This document shows, one piece after another, positions 54,817 through 63,565 of a stretch of 64,000 bases of DNA. A program made the position numbers and the translations under genes. The stretch's first letter is position 1; each line of letters begins with the position of its first letter. The notes beneath the pieces were generated by a model. That model worked only from the letters and a program-made list of their open reading frames with translations. It was not told where the DNA came from and searched no databases. The stretch is from the NCBI GenBank assembly GCA_903929035.1, contig CAIYTF010000002.1:1-64000 (forward strand), read 5' to 3'. This DNA comes from an uncultured Ignavibacteriales bacterium (GTDB lineage Bacteria > Bacteroidota > Ignavibacteria > Ignavibacteriales > Ignavibacteriaceae).

Positions 54817-55407
54817 AGTTTATTATTTATAATTTCAATATGCGTGAACTGTTTTCGGCACTTTTCTTCGCAACAAAGTACACCCCCAAGTCTTTTCAGA
54901 CAGGGCATTCCCGCTCATCCATTCTTCACTGTGTAAAAGCTGCATATTGTTATTGTTTAATAGCATCTCAAGTTCGGGCAAAAAGTAATACCTAAATTAA
55001 GCAATATGACATAGAAAAAAACTTTTGGGCGGTTAACCGCTGTAAAAGCAGTATCATTGTAATACAACAAAAACAAAAATAAACAACCCAAAATGTTACA
55101 CAAAGATGCAAAAAGATGTGCAAAAAAACGAATTTAAAATAGACAAAATCGGAATAACAAGCCCTAAACTGTCAATTATTATTCATCCCGCGAGAACTTG
55201 TCCCGCTTCGCGGGAGATGAAATGATTCTATAAAAAACAAAATCAACCAAATGGGCACGCGATTTTTCACTAACGGTTTATTATTGTTTTAGCTACCCAC
55301 GCAAACCGTTATAGAACCTTTTTTTCCCTCTTATTCAAAAAGTTCATAAGATATCTTCACTCTTAAAAAAGGAATCTGTATATTTCGGTATAAAGTATGG
55401 TACAAAA
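54817..55407. promoter_or_regulatory. long intergenic region between the glycan operon and the SPOR gene
   Basis: About 590 bases with no credible gene, between diverging genes, so it must carry both promoters. Visible structures: GGTTAACC near 55035; a GC-rich hairpin with CCCGC TTC GCGGG (55202-55214) nested in a longer palindrome about 55184-55222; and TAACGGTTT (55271-55279) pairing with AAACCGTTA (55303-55311), followed by an eight-base T-rich run from 55318. The last could end a plus-strand transcript. I could not assign -10/-35 boxes with confidence. Confidence 0.5.
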
Positions 55408-55923
55408 GTGAAAACAATATATAAATTATTTCTATCGATTATTTTTTTCGTCCTTTCCGGATGCGGTGCAGTTCCAACCAATGATAGGTACGCGGATAAA
55501 AAAGCTGTTGATGCCGCCAAGCAGCCGGAAGTTGTCACTGTTAAAGAAATTCTTTTTGACTTTAAGCCTTTTGAAACAAAATTATCATTCTCTGAGCAGG
55601 ATTCAGCTGCACCGGAAAATTTGTTGCTTTGGTATCACTTCCCCGATCAATCAGCCAATCGGAAAATGCTTAAAACTTCAGGATACAGGATACAGTTGTT
55701 AAGCACAGATGACTATATCGAAGCCCAAAAAATGGAGAATAGTCTAAAGACAGTTTTTAATACTCATCAAGTATATATAAAGTTTGAATCGCCATTTTAC
55801 CGCTTGCGTATAGGCGACCTGCCTGAAATTGCACAGGCTTCAGAACTGCAATTTAAGCTAAATCAATTAGGTTTTAAGAATCATTCCATCACTCAAGACT
55901 CTATCAGCATCCGAATCAAATGA
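55408..55923 (+). CDS. SPOR-domain lipoprotein
   Basis: The 171-residue product starts at GTG 55408 and has a lipoprotein signal with FFVLSGC as lipobox (Cys near 19). It ends in a SPOR-like domain (about 90-170): GYRIQLLSTDDYIEAQKMEN, then VYIKFESPFYRLRIGDL and ASELQFKLNQLGF. SPOR domains bind glycan strands stripped of stem peptides, so it is probably an envelope protein at division or growth sites. An upstream ATG at 55396 is out of the open frame. Confidence 0.8.
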   Translation: MKTIYKLFLSIIFFVLSGCGAVPTNDRYADKKAVDAAKQPEVVTVKEILFDFKPFETKLSFSEQDSAAPENLLLWYHFPDQSANRKMLKTSGYRIQLLSTDDYIEAQKMENSLKTVFNTHQVYIKFESPFYRLRIGDLPEIAQASELQFKLNQLGFKNHSITQDSISIRIK

Positions 55924-56025
55924 GAACCTTGTTTTGCAATCCATCGGCAATCTTGGCATCATCAGAAGTAAATGAATACTTGCATAATGATTGTAAATTA
56001 CCTAAAATCATCAAGATATTGATTA

Positions 56026-57042
56026 ATGAAAATTATTGAATGCGTCCCCAATTTAAGCGAAGGTAGAAACCTGCAGGCACTCAATGCCATCCGCGAACAA
56101 GTTGAAACAAGATCACGCGCAAAACTATTAGGCTTCGAATCCAACAACGATTATAACCGCGCTGTTGTTACCCTTGCCGGCAATGCTGATGAAATTCTAT
56201 CCGGTGCAATTGAACTGACAAAAGCGGCAGCCGAACTAATTGATATGAGTTACCATAGTGGGGAGCATCCCCGAATAGGTGCAATTGATGTGGTTCCGTT
56301 TGTTCCTGTCCGCGATGCCTCGATGGAAGAATGTATTGCCATAGCAAAAGAGTATGGGAAAATTGTTTCCGAAAATCTTTCTGTTCCTGTCTATCTTTAT
56401 GAAGAGGCATCTGAACAGGATTACCGAAAGAGTCTCTCAGACATTCGAAAAGGAGAATATGAAGGACTTGAAAGTAAATTGCAGCTCCCTGAGTGGGTAC
56501 CTGACTTTGGTACAACAGCATTCAATAAAAAACTTGGTGCAATTGTCACAGGAGCGCGTTTCTTTCTGATTGCTTACAATGTAAATATTAAATCTACCGA
56601 TGTTTCGTTCGCAAAAGAGATAGCTGAAGTGCTGCGTGAATCCGGAAGAACCAAGCGTGATGAGAAAGGCAGCCTTATCAAAATTAACGGGATGCCTGTG
56701 AAAGAGAAGGGGAAATTAAAGTTTGTAAAAGGTATGGGTGTTCAGTTAGAAAACTATGGCATTACACAAGTGAGTATGAACCTGACCAATTATATCATTA
56801 CGCCAATTCACGTTGCATTTGAAGCTGTAAAAGCAGAAGCTGCAAGGCTTGGAATTACAATTGACGGCAGCGAGATTGTCGGATTAACGCCGCTTGATGC
56901 ACTGGTTGCAGCAGGAAAATATTATGCAAAAGGTATAACCTATTCTGAAAGAGACCTTTTAAAGATTGCAATTGAAAAGCTTGGGTTAAGCACGCTTAAT
57001 CCTTTAGATGTTCGAAATAAAATTATTGACTTTCTCATATAA
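56026..57042 (+). CDS. ftcD: glutamate formimidoyltransferase (FtcD, transferase domains only)
   Basis: Transfers the formimidoyl group from N-formimidoyl-glutamate to tetrahydrofolate in histidine breakdown. The 338 residues include the N-terminal KIIECVPNLSEGRNLQALNA, HSGEHPRIGAIDVVPFVP (with the catalytic His), GARFFLIAYNVN and the C-terminal domain QVSMNLTNYIITPIHVAFEA. Length agrees with the two transferase subdomains without the cyclodeaminase. Other hut genes are not in view, so a pathway role other than histidine use is possible. Confidence 0.92.
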   Translation: MKIIECVPNLSEGRNLQALNAIREQVETRSRAKLLGFESNNDYNRAVVTLAGNADEILSGAIELTKAAAELIDMSYHSGEHPRIGAIDVVPFVPVRDASMEECIAIAKEYGKIVSENLSVPVYLYEEASEQDYRKSLSDIRKGEYEGLESKLQLPEWVPDFGTTAFNKKLGAIVTGARFFLIAYNVNIKSTDVSFAKEIAEVLRESGRTKRDEKGSLIKINGMPVKEKGKLKFVKGMGVQLENYGITQVSMNLTNYIITPIHVAFEAVKAEAARLGITIDGSEIVGLTPLDALVAAGKYYAKGITYSERDLLKIAIEKLGLSTLNPLDVRNKIIDFLI

Positions 57043-57416
57043 TAACCAAACCGTAACTGTTTGTAATTTTCCGCGGGGAAAAAGCAAATGGAATAAAATT
57101 GAGTACTATTTGTTTTCTCAAATTTCATTAAATTGAAAAGGAATTCCACTAGAAAATTATGAAACAGTTGTAAATCTCATCGGTGCAGAAAAACAAAACG
57201 GGATTAGTGGTACAAGAAATTAATATTAAAAAAAACGATTTTTATGGCGAATGGAATTATACCATTATGCCCAATTGTAAAACATAGGGCTGGTTAAGAA
57301 ATTACTTTTTAATCTTCTCAAGAAACTTTCGCGTGAGAAAGTGTTAATGTTATTTCTGAACGAGTCCTTAGATAGTAGAAAACATCAAAATAAATAAATT
57401 AGGAAAGCAGTATTAT
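57043..57416. other. intergenic region between ftcD and trxB
   Basis: About 370 bases with repeat copy D at its right end. AACTGTTT (57055-57062) is mirrored by AAACAGTT (57162-57169), echoing the 12-bp inverted repeat near 12.4 kb. No coding frame is supported. Confidence 0.5.
57288..57371 (+). repeat. dispersed intergenic repeat, copy D
   Basis: Contains TTAAGAAATTACTTTTTAAT, CTTCTCAAGAAACTTT and GCGTGAGAAAGTGTTAATG followed by TTATTTCTGAACGAGTCC. It lies between ftcD and trxB, in the same orientation as both. The left half is more diverged than in copies A to C. Confidence 0.8.
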
Positions 57417-58367
57417 ATGAAAACTTCAAATAATCATAATAAGATAATAATTATCGGCTCAGGTCCTGCAGGATTAACCGCGGCACTGTATTGTGCCCGC
57501 GCTAATATGAATCCGCTTGTTTTTGAAGGAATGCAGCCGGGAGGACAGTTGACTATAACTACTGAAATCGAGAATTATCCGGGTTTTGAGAACGGCATAA
57601 CAGGTCCGGAATTAATGGAGGTTATGCGTAAACAAGCAGCAAGATTCGGTGCGGTTTGTAAATCTCAAGAAATTACAAATGTAGATTTAACTAAACGCCC
57701 CTTTACTTTATGGAGCTATGATGAAGTATATACTGCAGATTCAGTAATTATTTCCACCGGCGCATCTGCTAAATTATTAGGATTGCCAAGCGAGCAGCTC
57801 TTTATGGGATTTGGTGTCAGTGCCTGCGCGACCTGCGATGGATTCTTTTTCAAAAATCAACGTGTTGTTGTTGTTGGAGGCGGTGATACTGCATTGGAAG
57901 AGGCAAATTATTTGGCTAAACTTGCATCGGAAGTAATTCTAACTCATCGAAGAAGTGAATTCCGCGCATCTAAAATAATGACTGAACGCGCGCATAAAAA
58001 TCCAAAAATTAAGTTTATGTTGAATAAAGTTGTTGATGAAGTAGTCGGAGATATTGAAGAAAACAGAAAGATAATGAAGGGTGTCCGGTTGAAAGATACA
58101 ATTACAGGAGATATTTCGGAAATTAGTGCTGATGGTCTATTCATCGCGATTGGTCATAAGCCGAATACAGATTTGTTCAAAGATGTTTTGGATATGAATG
58201 AAACAGGATATTTATTGACAAGACCCGGCAGCACTGCTACAAATATTGATGGTGTATTTGCCGCCGGCGATGTCGCTGACAGTAAATATCGTCAGGCAAT
58301 TACGGCAGCCGGCACCGGCTGTATGGCGGCAATAGATGCAGAAAAATGGTTAGAAGCACAGGAATAA
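57417..58367 (+). CDS. trxB: thioredoxin reductase
   Basis: NADPH- and FAD-dependent enzyme that keeps thioredoxin reduced. The 316 residues have the FAD site IIGSGPAGLTAALYCARANM, GGQLTITTEIENYPGF, the redox-active CATC (ACATCDGFFF, about 138), the NADPH-binding VVGGGDTALEEANYLAKLA and TNIDGVFAAGDVAD near the end. It has no dedicated terminator; ubiA follows four bases later. Confidence 0.95.
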   Translation: MKTSNNHNKIIIIGSGPAGLTAALYCARANMNPLVFEGMQPGGQLTITTEIENYPGFENGITGPELMEVMRKQAARFGAVCKSQEITNVDLTKRPFTLWSYDEVYTADSVIISTGASAKLLGLPSEQLFMGFGVSACATCDGFFFKNQRVVVVGGGDTALEEANYLAKLASEVILTHRRSEFRASKIMTERAHKNPKIKFMLNKVVDEVVGDIEENRKIMKGVRLKDTITGDISEISADGLFIAIGHKPNTDLFKDVLDMNETGYLLTRPGSTATNIDGVFAAGDVADSKYRQAITAAGTGCMAAIDAEKWLEAQE

Positions 58368-58370
58368 TAG

Positions 58371-59198
58371 TTGTTTTCTGCATTTAAAATTATTCGTCCG
58401 TTAAATACAGTTTTCACTTTCTCGATAGTATCAGGTTTTTGTTTCTTAATAAACCCGCATCTGCATTTTTATGTTATAATCATAACAGGGTTATGTGCTG
58501 GCTTATCAGCAGCCGCGGGGAACATCATTAATGATATTGTTGATGTGAAAATAGATGCAATTAATAAGCCAAATCGTGTTCTGCCTTCAGGGAAAATGAG
58601 CATCCGAGGTGCATTCACGCTATATTATTTATTAGTTTCAACTTCTATTTTTCTTTCCTTGCAAATATCTATCATATCGTTTTGCATTGTATTGACTGCT
58701 AACCTTATGCTGATGTTATATTCATTACGATTTAAAGGAATCCCTGGAATCAAAAATATTACAATTGCATTTCTTGCTGCAATGATTTTCATATATGCCG
58801 GTACAGTCGCGGGAAATTTAAAGCTGTCAATTTTCCCTGCCATATTCGCATTTCTTTCAACACTCTTGCGGGAAATAATTAAGGATATTGAAGACATTAC
58901 CGGTGATGCCGACGCAGGACTTTTAACCTTTCCTATTCGATTTGGCGAGTTTTTTACATTAATTGTAATCCGGACTACTTCTGCGTTGTTAATTGTTTCC
59001 TGCTGTCTTGCCTATTATACCGATTCTCTATCAATATACTTTTTCCTTATGGTTATGCTTTTTGTATCCCCGCTTATTGTATCATTAAACAAAAAGGTAC
59101 TTCAAAATGAAAGTGACTTCAAAACAAAAGGAATAAGCAAGTTGGCAAAATTAATAATGGTTTTAGGATTTGTTTCGATACTGCTTGGTTTATGTTAA
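58371..59198 (+). CDS. UbiA-family prenyltransferase
   Basis: Integral membrane enzyme that attaches a prenyl chain to an acceptor. The 275 residues contain the Asp-rich metal site NIINDIVDVKIDAINKPNR (about 51-69) and a second site DIEDITGDADAG (about 175-186), with about seven to nine hydrophobic helices. The pattern is nearer to the geranylgeranylglycerol-phosphate transferase-like group than to MenA or UbiA, but the substrate cannot be fixed. Translation starts at TTG 58371, with AGGA eight bases upstream and the trxB stop just before. It overlaps rnhB by seven bases. Confidence 0.82.
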   Translation: MFSAFKIIRPLNTVFTFSIVSGFCFLINPHLHFYVIIITGLCAGLSAAAGNIINDIVDVKIDAINKPNRVLPSGKMSIRGAFTLYYLLVSTSIFLSLQISIISFCIVLTANLMLMLYSLRFKGIPGIKNITIAFLAAMIFIYAGTVAGNLKLSIFPAIFAFLSTLLREIIKDIEDITGDADAGLLTFPIRFGEFFTLIVIRTTSALLIVSCCLAYYTDSLSIYFFLMVMLFVSPLIVSLNKKVLQNESDFKTKGISKLAKLIMVLGFVSILLGLC

Positions 59199-59809
59199 CA
59201 TTCGACAGCAAATACCGCGAAAAGGGTTTTGTTAATCTGTGCGGTTGTGATGAAGCCGGACGCGGACCTCTAGCTGGGCCTGTTGTTGCAGCTGCGGTGT
59301 TATTTTCCGCTAATAAAAATATCGTTGGGGTAAACGATTCAAAGAAACTAACTGAAAAGATGAGAGAAAAACTTTTCCCTGAGATTAAGGAACAAGCGGA
59401 TGCTTATGCTTATAAAGTAATTTCACCGAACCGCATTGATGAAATAAACATATTGCAGGCTTCGTTAGAAGGAATGCGTCTATCTGTCAACGAATTAAAC
59501 ATATTACCAAATATGATATTGATTGATGGAAATAAAACTTTTCATAGTACAATTCAACGGGAGGCAATTGTAAAAGGCGACTCAAAGAGTTTTGTTATCG
59601 CCTGCGCCTCCATCATTGCTAAAGTCACGAGAGATAATATTATGATGGAATTAGCCAAGGAACATCCTGCTTATGGATGGGACCATAATAAAGGATATCC
59701 AACAAAAGATCATATCAGAGCAGTCTTGAAGTATGGACCAACCAAATATCACAGAAAAAGTTTCTTGAAAAATATTACAAAATGGGAACAGGATGGACTC
59801 TACAAATAG
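59192..59809 (+). CDS. rnhB: ribonuclease HII
   Basis: Removes ribonucleotides from RNA-DNA hybrids. The 205 residues begin VNLCGCDEAGRGPLAGPVVA after a short lead; the Asp and Glu of DEAGRG are the first two catalytic acids. NDSKKLTEKMRE, ILIDGNKTF and VIACASIIAKVTRDNIM follow, then the conserved GYPTKDHIRAVLKYGPTKYH. It is coupled to ubiA and yraN by overlaps of seven and 17 bases. Confidence 0.95.
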   Translation: MLTFDSKYREKGFVNLCGCDEAGRGPLAGPVVAAAVLFSANKNIVGVNDSKKLTEKMREKLFPEIKEQADAYAYKVISPNRIDEINILQASLEGMRLSVNELNILPNMILIDGNKTFHSTIQREAIVKGDSKSFVIACASIIAKVTRDNIMMELAKEHPAYGWDHNKGYPTKDHIRAVLKYGPTKYHRKSFLKNITKWEQDGLYK

Positions 59810-60155
59810 TGTCGGCAAATCCGGCGAAGAAATTGCAATGCAATTTCTTGTTCAAAAAGGATATATAATTGTTGGCAGAAATTACCGTTTTGGTAAAGGT
59901 GAAATTGATATAATCGCGGAGGACTGCGATGAATTGGTTTTTGTTGAAGTGAAATATAGAAAATCTGATGAATATGGTCATCCGGTGTACGCGATTTCAA
60001 CAGGGAAACAAAAACAACTGGTAAAATTAGCAAAAAGCTATCTCTACGTGAAAAACATTTCCAATAAAATAATCAGATTTGACGTAGTGACAATTAAGAA
60101 AGAATTGGAGACTGAAATAATAGAACATATTAAAGACGCGTTTATGGAATGGTAA
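59793..60155 (+). CDS. YraN-family (UPF0102) protein
   Basis: The 120 residues match the YraN/UPF0102 nuclease-like fold: GKSGEEIAMQFLVQKGYIIV, GRNYRFGKGEIDIIAEDCDE, LVFVEVKYRK. The Glu, Asp and Glu-x-Lys of GEID...VEVK are those of restriction-like endonucleases. In many bacteria it follows rnhB, as here (17-base overlap). Its biological function is not established. Confidence 0.92.
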   Translation: MDSTNSVGKSGEEIAMQFLVQKGYIIVGRNYRFGKGEIDIIAEDCDELVFVEVKYRKSDEYGHPVYAISTGKQKQLVKLAKSYLYVKNISNKIIRFDVVTIKKELETEIIEHIKDAFMEW

Positions 60156-60164
60156 TTCAGCAGG

Positions 60165-60250
60165 TAATGGCTTGTCAAGAAATAACCTATACGTCTTCCA
60201 TTCTAGCCCAAAACCTTTGCTGTCTTCGTATCTTCGCGCGGGAAGGTTTC
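60165..60250 (+). repeat. dispersed intergenic repeat, copy F (diverged)
   Basis: GGCTTGTCAAGAAATAACCT, ATACGTCTTCCATTCTA and CTTCGTATCTTCGCGCGGGA match the left half and middle of the family with several changes; the right half is lost. It lies between the YraN gene and the FnIII-like gene. Confidence 0.55.
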
Positions 60251-60347
60251 TGTTTTTTTTACTCAAAACCTCACTTCGCGAACTTTTCAAATTTTTTTTG
60301 TCCTTTCACTTGATTTTTAATGAAATAAACAATAAATTTAATTTGTT

Positions 60348-60740
60348 ATGAAAAAAGTTTTATTAATACTTTCGTTTATACTTATATCATTCGCGGTGGC
60401 TTCAGCATTTTTGGAGAGTTTCACCGCGAAAAGCGATGGCAGCCAAATCCGTTTGGAATGGAAAACTTCAAGTGAGGTCAGTGTGAAGTATTTTATTGTA
60501 GAACGAAAAACAGTTAATGGCAACTTTATTCCAGTTACCGAAATTGCCGCGAAAGGCAGTAATTCTACTTATTCCTTTACTGATGACAACATCTACAAAA
60601 CTGCTTCTTCGGCATACGTGTATCGATTGAAGATTGTTGACCAAACTGAAACTTCCGCGTACTCAAAGGAACTTATGGTTAGCCATAGTCTATCGGATAT
60701 TAAGAGGACTTGGGGCAGTATCAAGGCTATGTTCCGGTAG
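60348..60740 (+). CDS. secreted fibronectin-type-III-like protein
   Basis: The 130 residues begin with a signal peptide (VLLILSFILISFAVASA). The rest is one beta-sandwich domain (FTAKSDGSQIRLEWKTSSEV, YFIVERKTVNGNFIPV, SAYVYRLKIVDQ, AYSKEL) like fibronectin type III. It is small for an adhesin and has no sorting domain. Function unknown; perhaps a periplasmic or surface module. It precedes the SpoIID-family gene by 20 bases. Confidence 0.72.
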   Translation: MKKVLLILSFILISFAVASAFLESFTAKSDGSQIRLEWKTSSEVSVKYFIVERKTVNGNFIPVTEIAAKGSNSTYSFTDDNIYKTASSAYVYRLKIVDQTETSAYSKELMVSHSLSDIKRTWGSIKAMFR

Positions 60741-60760
60741 TGTAATAATTTCTATCTCTC

Positions 60761-62029
60761 TTGTCAAATCTCACATCTCATAATATATTCACTTCTAAAA
60801 ATATTCTTTTAAAATTATTAAGTTTTGCGAACACTATATTCGCTTTGATTTTTATTATTGCTATTAATTTTTGGGGAAGTGACCTCTACGCGTATGAAGG
60901 TCAATTCAGACACATCAGGATTTTACTAAAAAGATACCCGTTACAAACCAGTGTTCATATATCTCAAGAAATCAATGTTTTCCGGAATGACTCCCTTTTT
61001 GCCGTCATCAAAAAAAATAATGAAATAAATTTTACACTCGAGACTTCCGGCTTAGAAATGGAAATTCAGAATAAAGAATTTCACGCCAACACATTCTCGA
61101 TTTCTGCTTCCAACGGCAATAACATTCAACTTGAGAACAAAAATTATCGCGGGACTATCCGCTTCGCGGGTGATGGAACTGATATTCTTGTTATCAACGA
61201 AGTTTCCATAGAAGATTATCTCAAAGGTGTCCTCCCTGCAGAATTAGGCAAAATTGATTCGGACTCACTGAAAGAATCCATAAAAGCATTTGCAATAACA
61301 TCGCGAACTTTTGCAATTAATAAAATTTTGGAAAACAGAAAATTTTATGATGTTGAGGCAAATGTTTCTTCCCAATTGTTTTTTTCAACTGAATCAGAGC
61401 GTCCTTTCCTCAATAAACTCTTGGATGAAACAAAATCTGAGGTGTTAGTATTTGACGGCAAAATAGCAACTGTATTTTTTCACTCGTGCTGCGGCGGTTC
61501 AACCGAAAACGTTGACAATGTTTTTAAGACTTTAGGTCTCCCCTATCTTATCGCCAAGAAAGATAGCTCGCCTCCAAATTGCAGATTCTCTCCTGTTTTT
61601 GAATGGACAGAAGCGTATTCTACCCGAGAGTTTCTTGATATGCTTTCTAATTATGAACATAAAATTCAGCCGGCACAACAAATTATTGATGTCCGCGTTT
61701 CAGGGAAACTTCCATCCGAACGCGTGACCGGATTAGATATTACATTCAGTGACAGCACCTCATATACCATTCAAGCGAAGCAAATCAGGTTGGTTATCAA
61801 ACGCAAAAATAACAGCGGGATTCTACGCGGTTTGCTTTTTTCTATTGAATTGAAATATAATGAAGATGTTTTGGACTCAGTGATTTTTCACGGAAAAGGA
61901 AACGGACACGGCGTAGGGTTATGTCAGTGGGGTTCGTTTCAACTTTCAAAAGAAGGATATAGTTACAGTGAAATTTTAAATTTTTATTTCCCCGGTACCA
62001 AAATTCGGAAACTCGATGATCTCGATTAA
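60761..62029 (+). CDS. SpoIID-family peptidoglycan-acting protein
   Basis: The 422-residue protein has an N-terminal hydrophobic segment (about 25-45), a linker domain, and the SpoIID domain (from about 125): YRGTIRFAGDGTDILVINEV, SIEDYLKGVLPAELG, SIKAFAITSRTFAINK, FFHSCCGGSTENVDNVF, and GKGNGHGVGLCQWGSFQLSK near the end. In Bacillus, SpoIID is a lytic transglycosylase; non-sporulating relatives use the domain for wall metabolism. The frame's first codon is a TTG at 60761 with no clear ribosome binding site, so the start is uncertain. It overlaps maf by 14 bases. Confidence 0.85.
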   Translation: MSNLTSHNIFTSKNILLKLLSFANTIFALIFIIAINFWGSDLYAYEGQFRHIRILLKRYPLQTSVHISQEINVFRNDSLFAVIKKNNEINFTLETSGLEMEIQNKEFHANTFSISASNGNNIQLENKNYRGTIRFAGDGTDILVINEVSIEDYLKGVLPAELGKIDSDSLKESIKAFAITSRTFAINKILENRKFYDVEANVSSQLFFSTESERPFLNKLLDETKSEVLVFDGKIATVFFHSCCGGSTENVDNVFKTLGLPYLIAKKDSSPPNCRFSPVFEWTEAYSTREFLDMLSNYEHKIQPAQQIIDVRVSGKLPSERVTGLDITFSDSTSYTIQAKQIRLVIKRKNNSGILRGLLFSIELKYNEDVLDSVIFHGKGNGHGVGLCQWGSFQLSKEGYSYSEILNFYFPGTKIRKLDDLD

Positions 62030-62612
62030 CCAGCCTATTATACTCGCTTCTCAATCACCAAGGCGTAAAGAACTTCTTAGCCGAGTATTTGGGAATGTTA
62101 GAATTCTTGTCATTGAATCCGATGAAACCGTTCCGCCTGATACCTTACCATCCAAGGCGGCTTCTGCAATCGCGCTCAGGAAAATGGAAATTGCAAAATC
62201 CGTAGTTCAAGAAAACTGCATAATAATTACCGCGGATACAATAGTTTCATTTAACGATAGGATATTAGGGAAACCAGCCGGTAAAGATGAAGCATTTTCT
62301 ATGCTGAAACTTCTATCAGCTAACACCCATCAGGTATTTACCGGATACTCAGTTTATGATATTGAATCTTCAAGACAAATCACCGGAGTGGAAGAAACAC
62401 GAGTCACGTTCAATTGCCTATCAGAGCAGGATATTAATAGTTACGTGGCTTCCGGCAGCCCGCTTGATAAGGCAGGCGGTTATGGAATTCAGGACGCGTT
62501 CGGTTCTATCTTCGTTCAATCAATAAAAGGATGCTATTACAATGTAATGGGGCTTCCTATTTCTAAAATTTACAACGTAATTAAACAAATCAATTATGAT
62601 CGAAAAAGTTAA
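62016..62612 (+). CDS. maf: Maf/YhdE-family nucleoside triphosphate pyrophosphatase
   Basis: House-cleaning enzyme that hydrolyses noncanonical nucleoside triphosphates. The 198 residues open with the signature QPIILASQSPRRKELLSRVF. KAASAIALRKMEIAK, TADTIVSFNDRILGKPAGKD and SGSPLDKAGGYGIQDAF follow in the normal order. It overlaps the SpoIID-family gene by 14 bases and the next gene by 17. Confidence 0.93.
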   Translation: MISINQPIILASQSPRRKELLSRVFGNVRILVIESDETVPPDTLPSKAASAIALRKMEIAKSVVQENCIIITADTIVSFNDRILGKPAGKDEAFSMLKLLSANTHQVFTGYSVYDIESSRQITGVEETRVTFNCLSEQDINSYVASGSPLDKAGGYGIQDAFGSIFVQSIKGCYYNVMGLPISKIYNVIKQINYDRKS

Positions 62613-63549
62613 AAAAAATATTCTTCTCTCAATAGCGGCAACGGGAGCAATTTACTTGGGATTATCGATCTATGCCGACTACGCGAAAGTTATTGGTGCC
62701 TTAGAAAAATTTTCGTGGGCACTCTTCCCTGTTTTATTACTATTATCATTTTCTAACTACCTCGCGCGCTTTTCTAAATGGCATTATTATCTTAAACTTC
62801 TTAAAATAGAAATTTCTGTTTTAGATTCAATGATGGTTTTTATGTCAGGACTTATAATGAGCGTAACACCCGGGAAAATGGGCGAACTTCTTAAATCATA
62901 TTTGGTAAAACAAATCAAAGGGGTCAGCATCAGCCGAACAGCACCCATAATATTCGCCGAAAGAATTACCGATTTTCTTTCTTTAGTGCTTATCTCTATT
63001 CTCGGTTCTTTCAGCTATCATATCGGAGAAGTAGTTTCAATTTCTATTGCAGTGTTTTTCACATTTTTAGTTATTCTAGTAGGAAAACGCCATTGGATGT
63101 TTAGTATCTTCAAGTTATTTGAAAAATCTAAATTCTTGAAAAAACATATTGAAAACATACACCGCGGGTATGAAAGTGCCTTTGAAATGCTGTCAATTAT
63201 CCCGTTATTAAAAATGATTGCAATAAGTTTAATATCTTGGTTCTTTGAATGTTTTGGATATTATATTATTCTCCGTAATTTTAAGATAGATGTTAATTTA
63301 CTTTGGGCATCGTTCAACTATGCCTTTGGAACAATTGTCGGAGCAGTTACAATGCTTCCGGGTGGTCTCGGAGCAACTGAATTTTCACTTACCTCGATGG
63401 TGGTGAATTTAGGTTACGATAAAAATTTAGCAGTCGCATCGACTTTTTTAATTAGAATTGTAACGCTTTGGTTTGCAGTATTCGTTGGAATAATCAGCGT
63501 TATTCTCTACCAAAAGCGATTTGGAAAAATAAATACAGAACAACAATAA
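62596..63549 (+). CDS. lysylphosphatidylglycerol synthase/UPF0104-type membrane protein
   Basis: The 317 residues form about seven to eight transmembrane segments and carry the family's blocks: [51 protein letters not shown] and [20 protein letters not shown]. Members act as flippases or lipid transporters, but the domain alone does not specify the lipid. It follows maf with a 17-base overlap and precedes icd by 16 bases. Confidence 0.87.
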   Translation: MIEKVKKNILLSIAATGAIYLGLSIYADYAKVIGALEKFSWALFPVLLLLSFSNYLARFSKWHYYLKLLKIEISVLDSMMVFMSGLIMSVTPGKMGELLKSYLVKQIKGVSISRTAPIIFAERITDFLSLVLISILGSFSYHIGEVVSISIAVFFTFLVILVGKRHWMFSIFKLFEKSKFLKKHIENIHRGYESAFEMLSIIPLLKMIAISLISWFFECFGYYIILRNFKIDVNLLWASFNYAFGTIVGAVTMLPGGLGATEFSLTSMVVNLGYDKNLAVASTFLIRIVTLWFAVFVGIISVILYQKRFGKINTEQQ

Positions 63550-63565
63550 GAGAACCGAAAACTCT

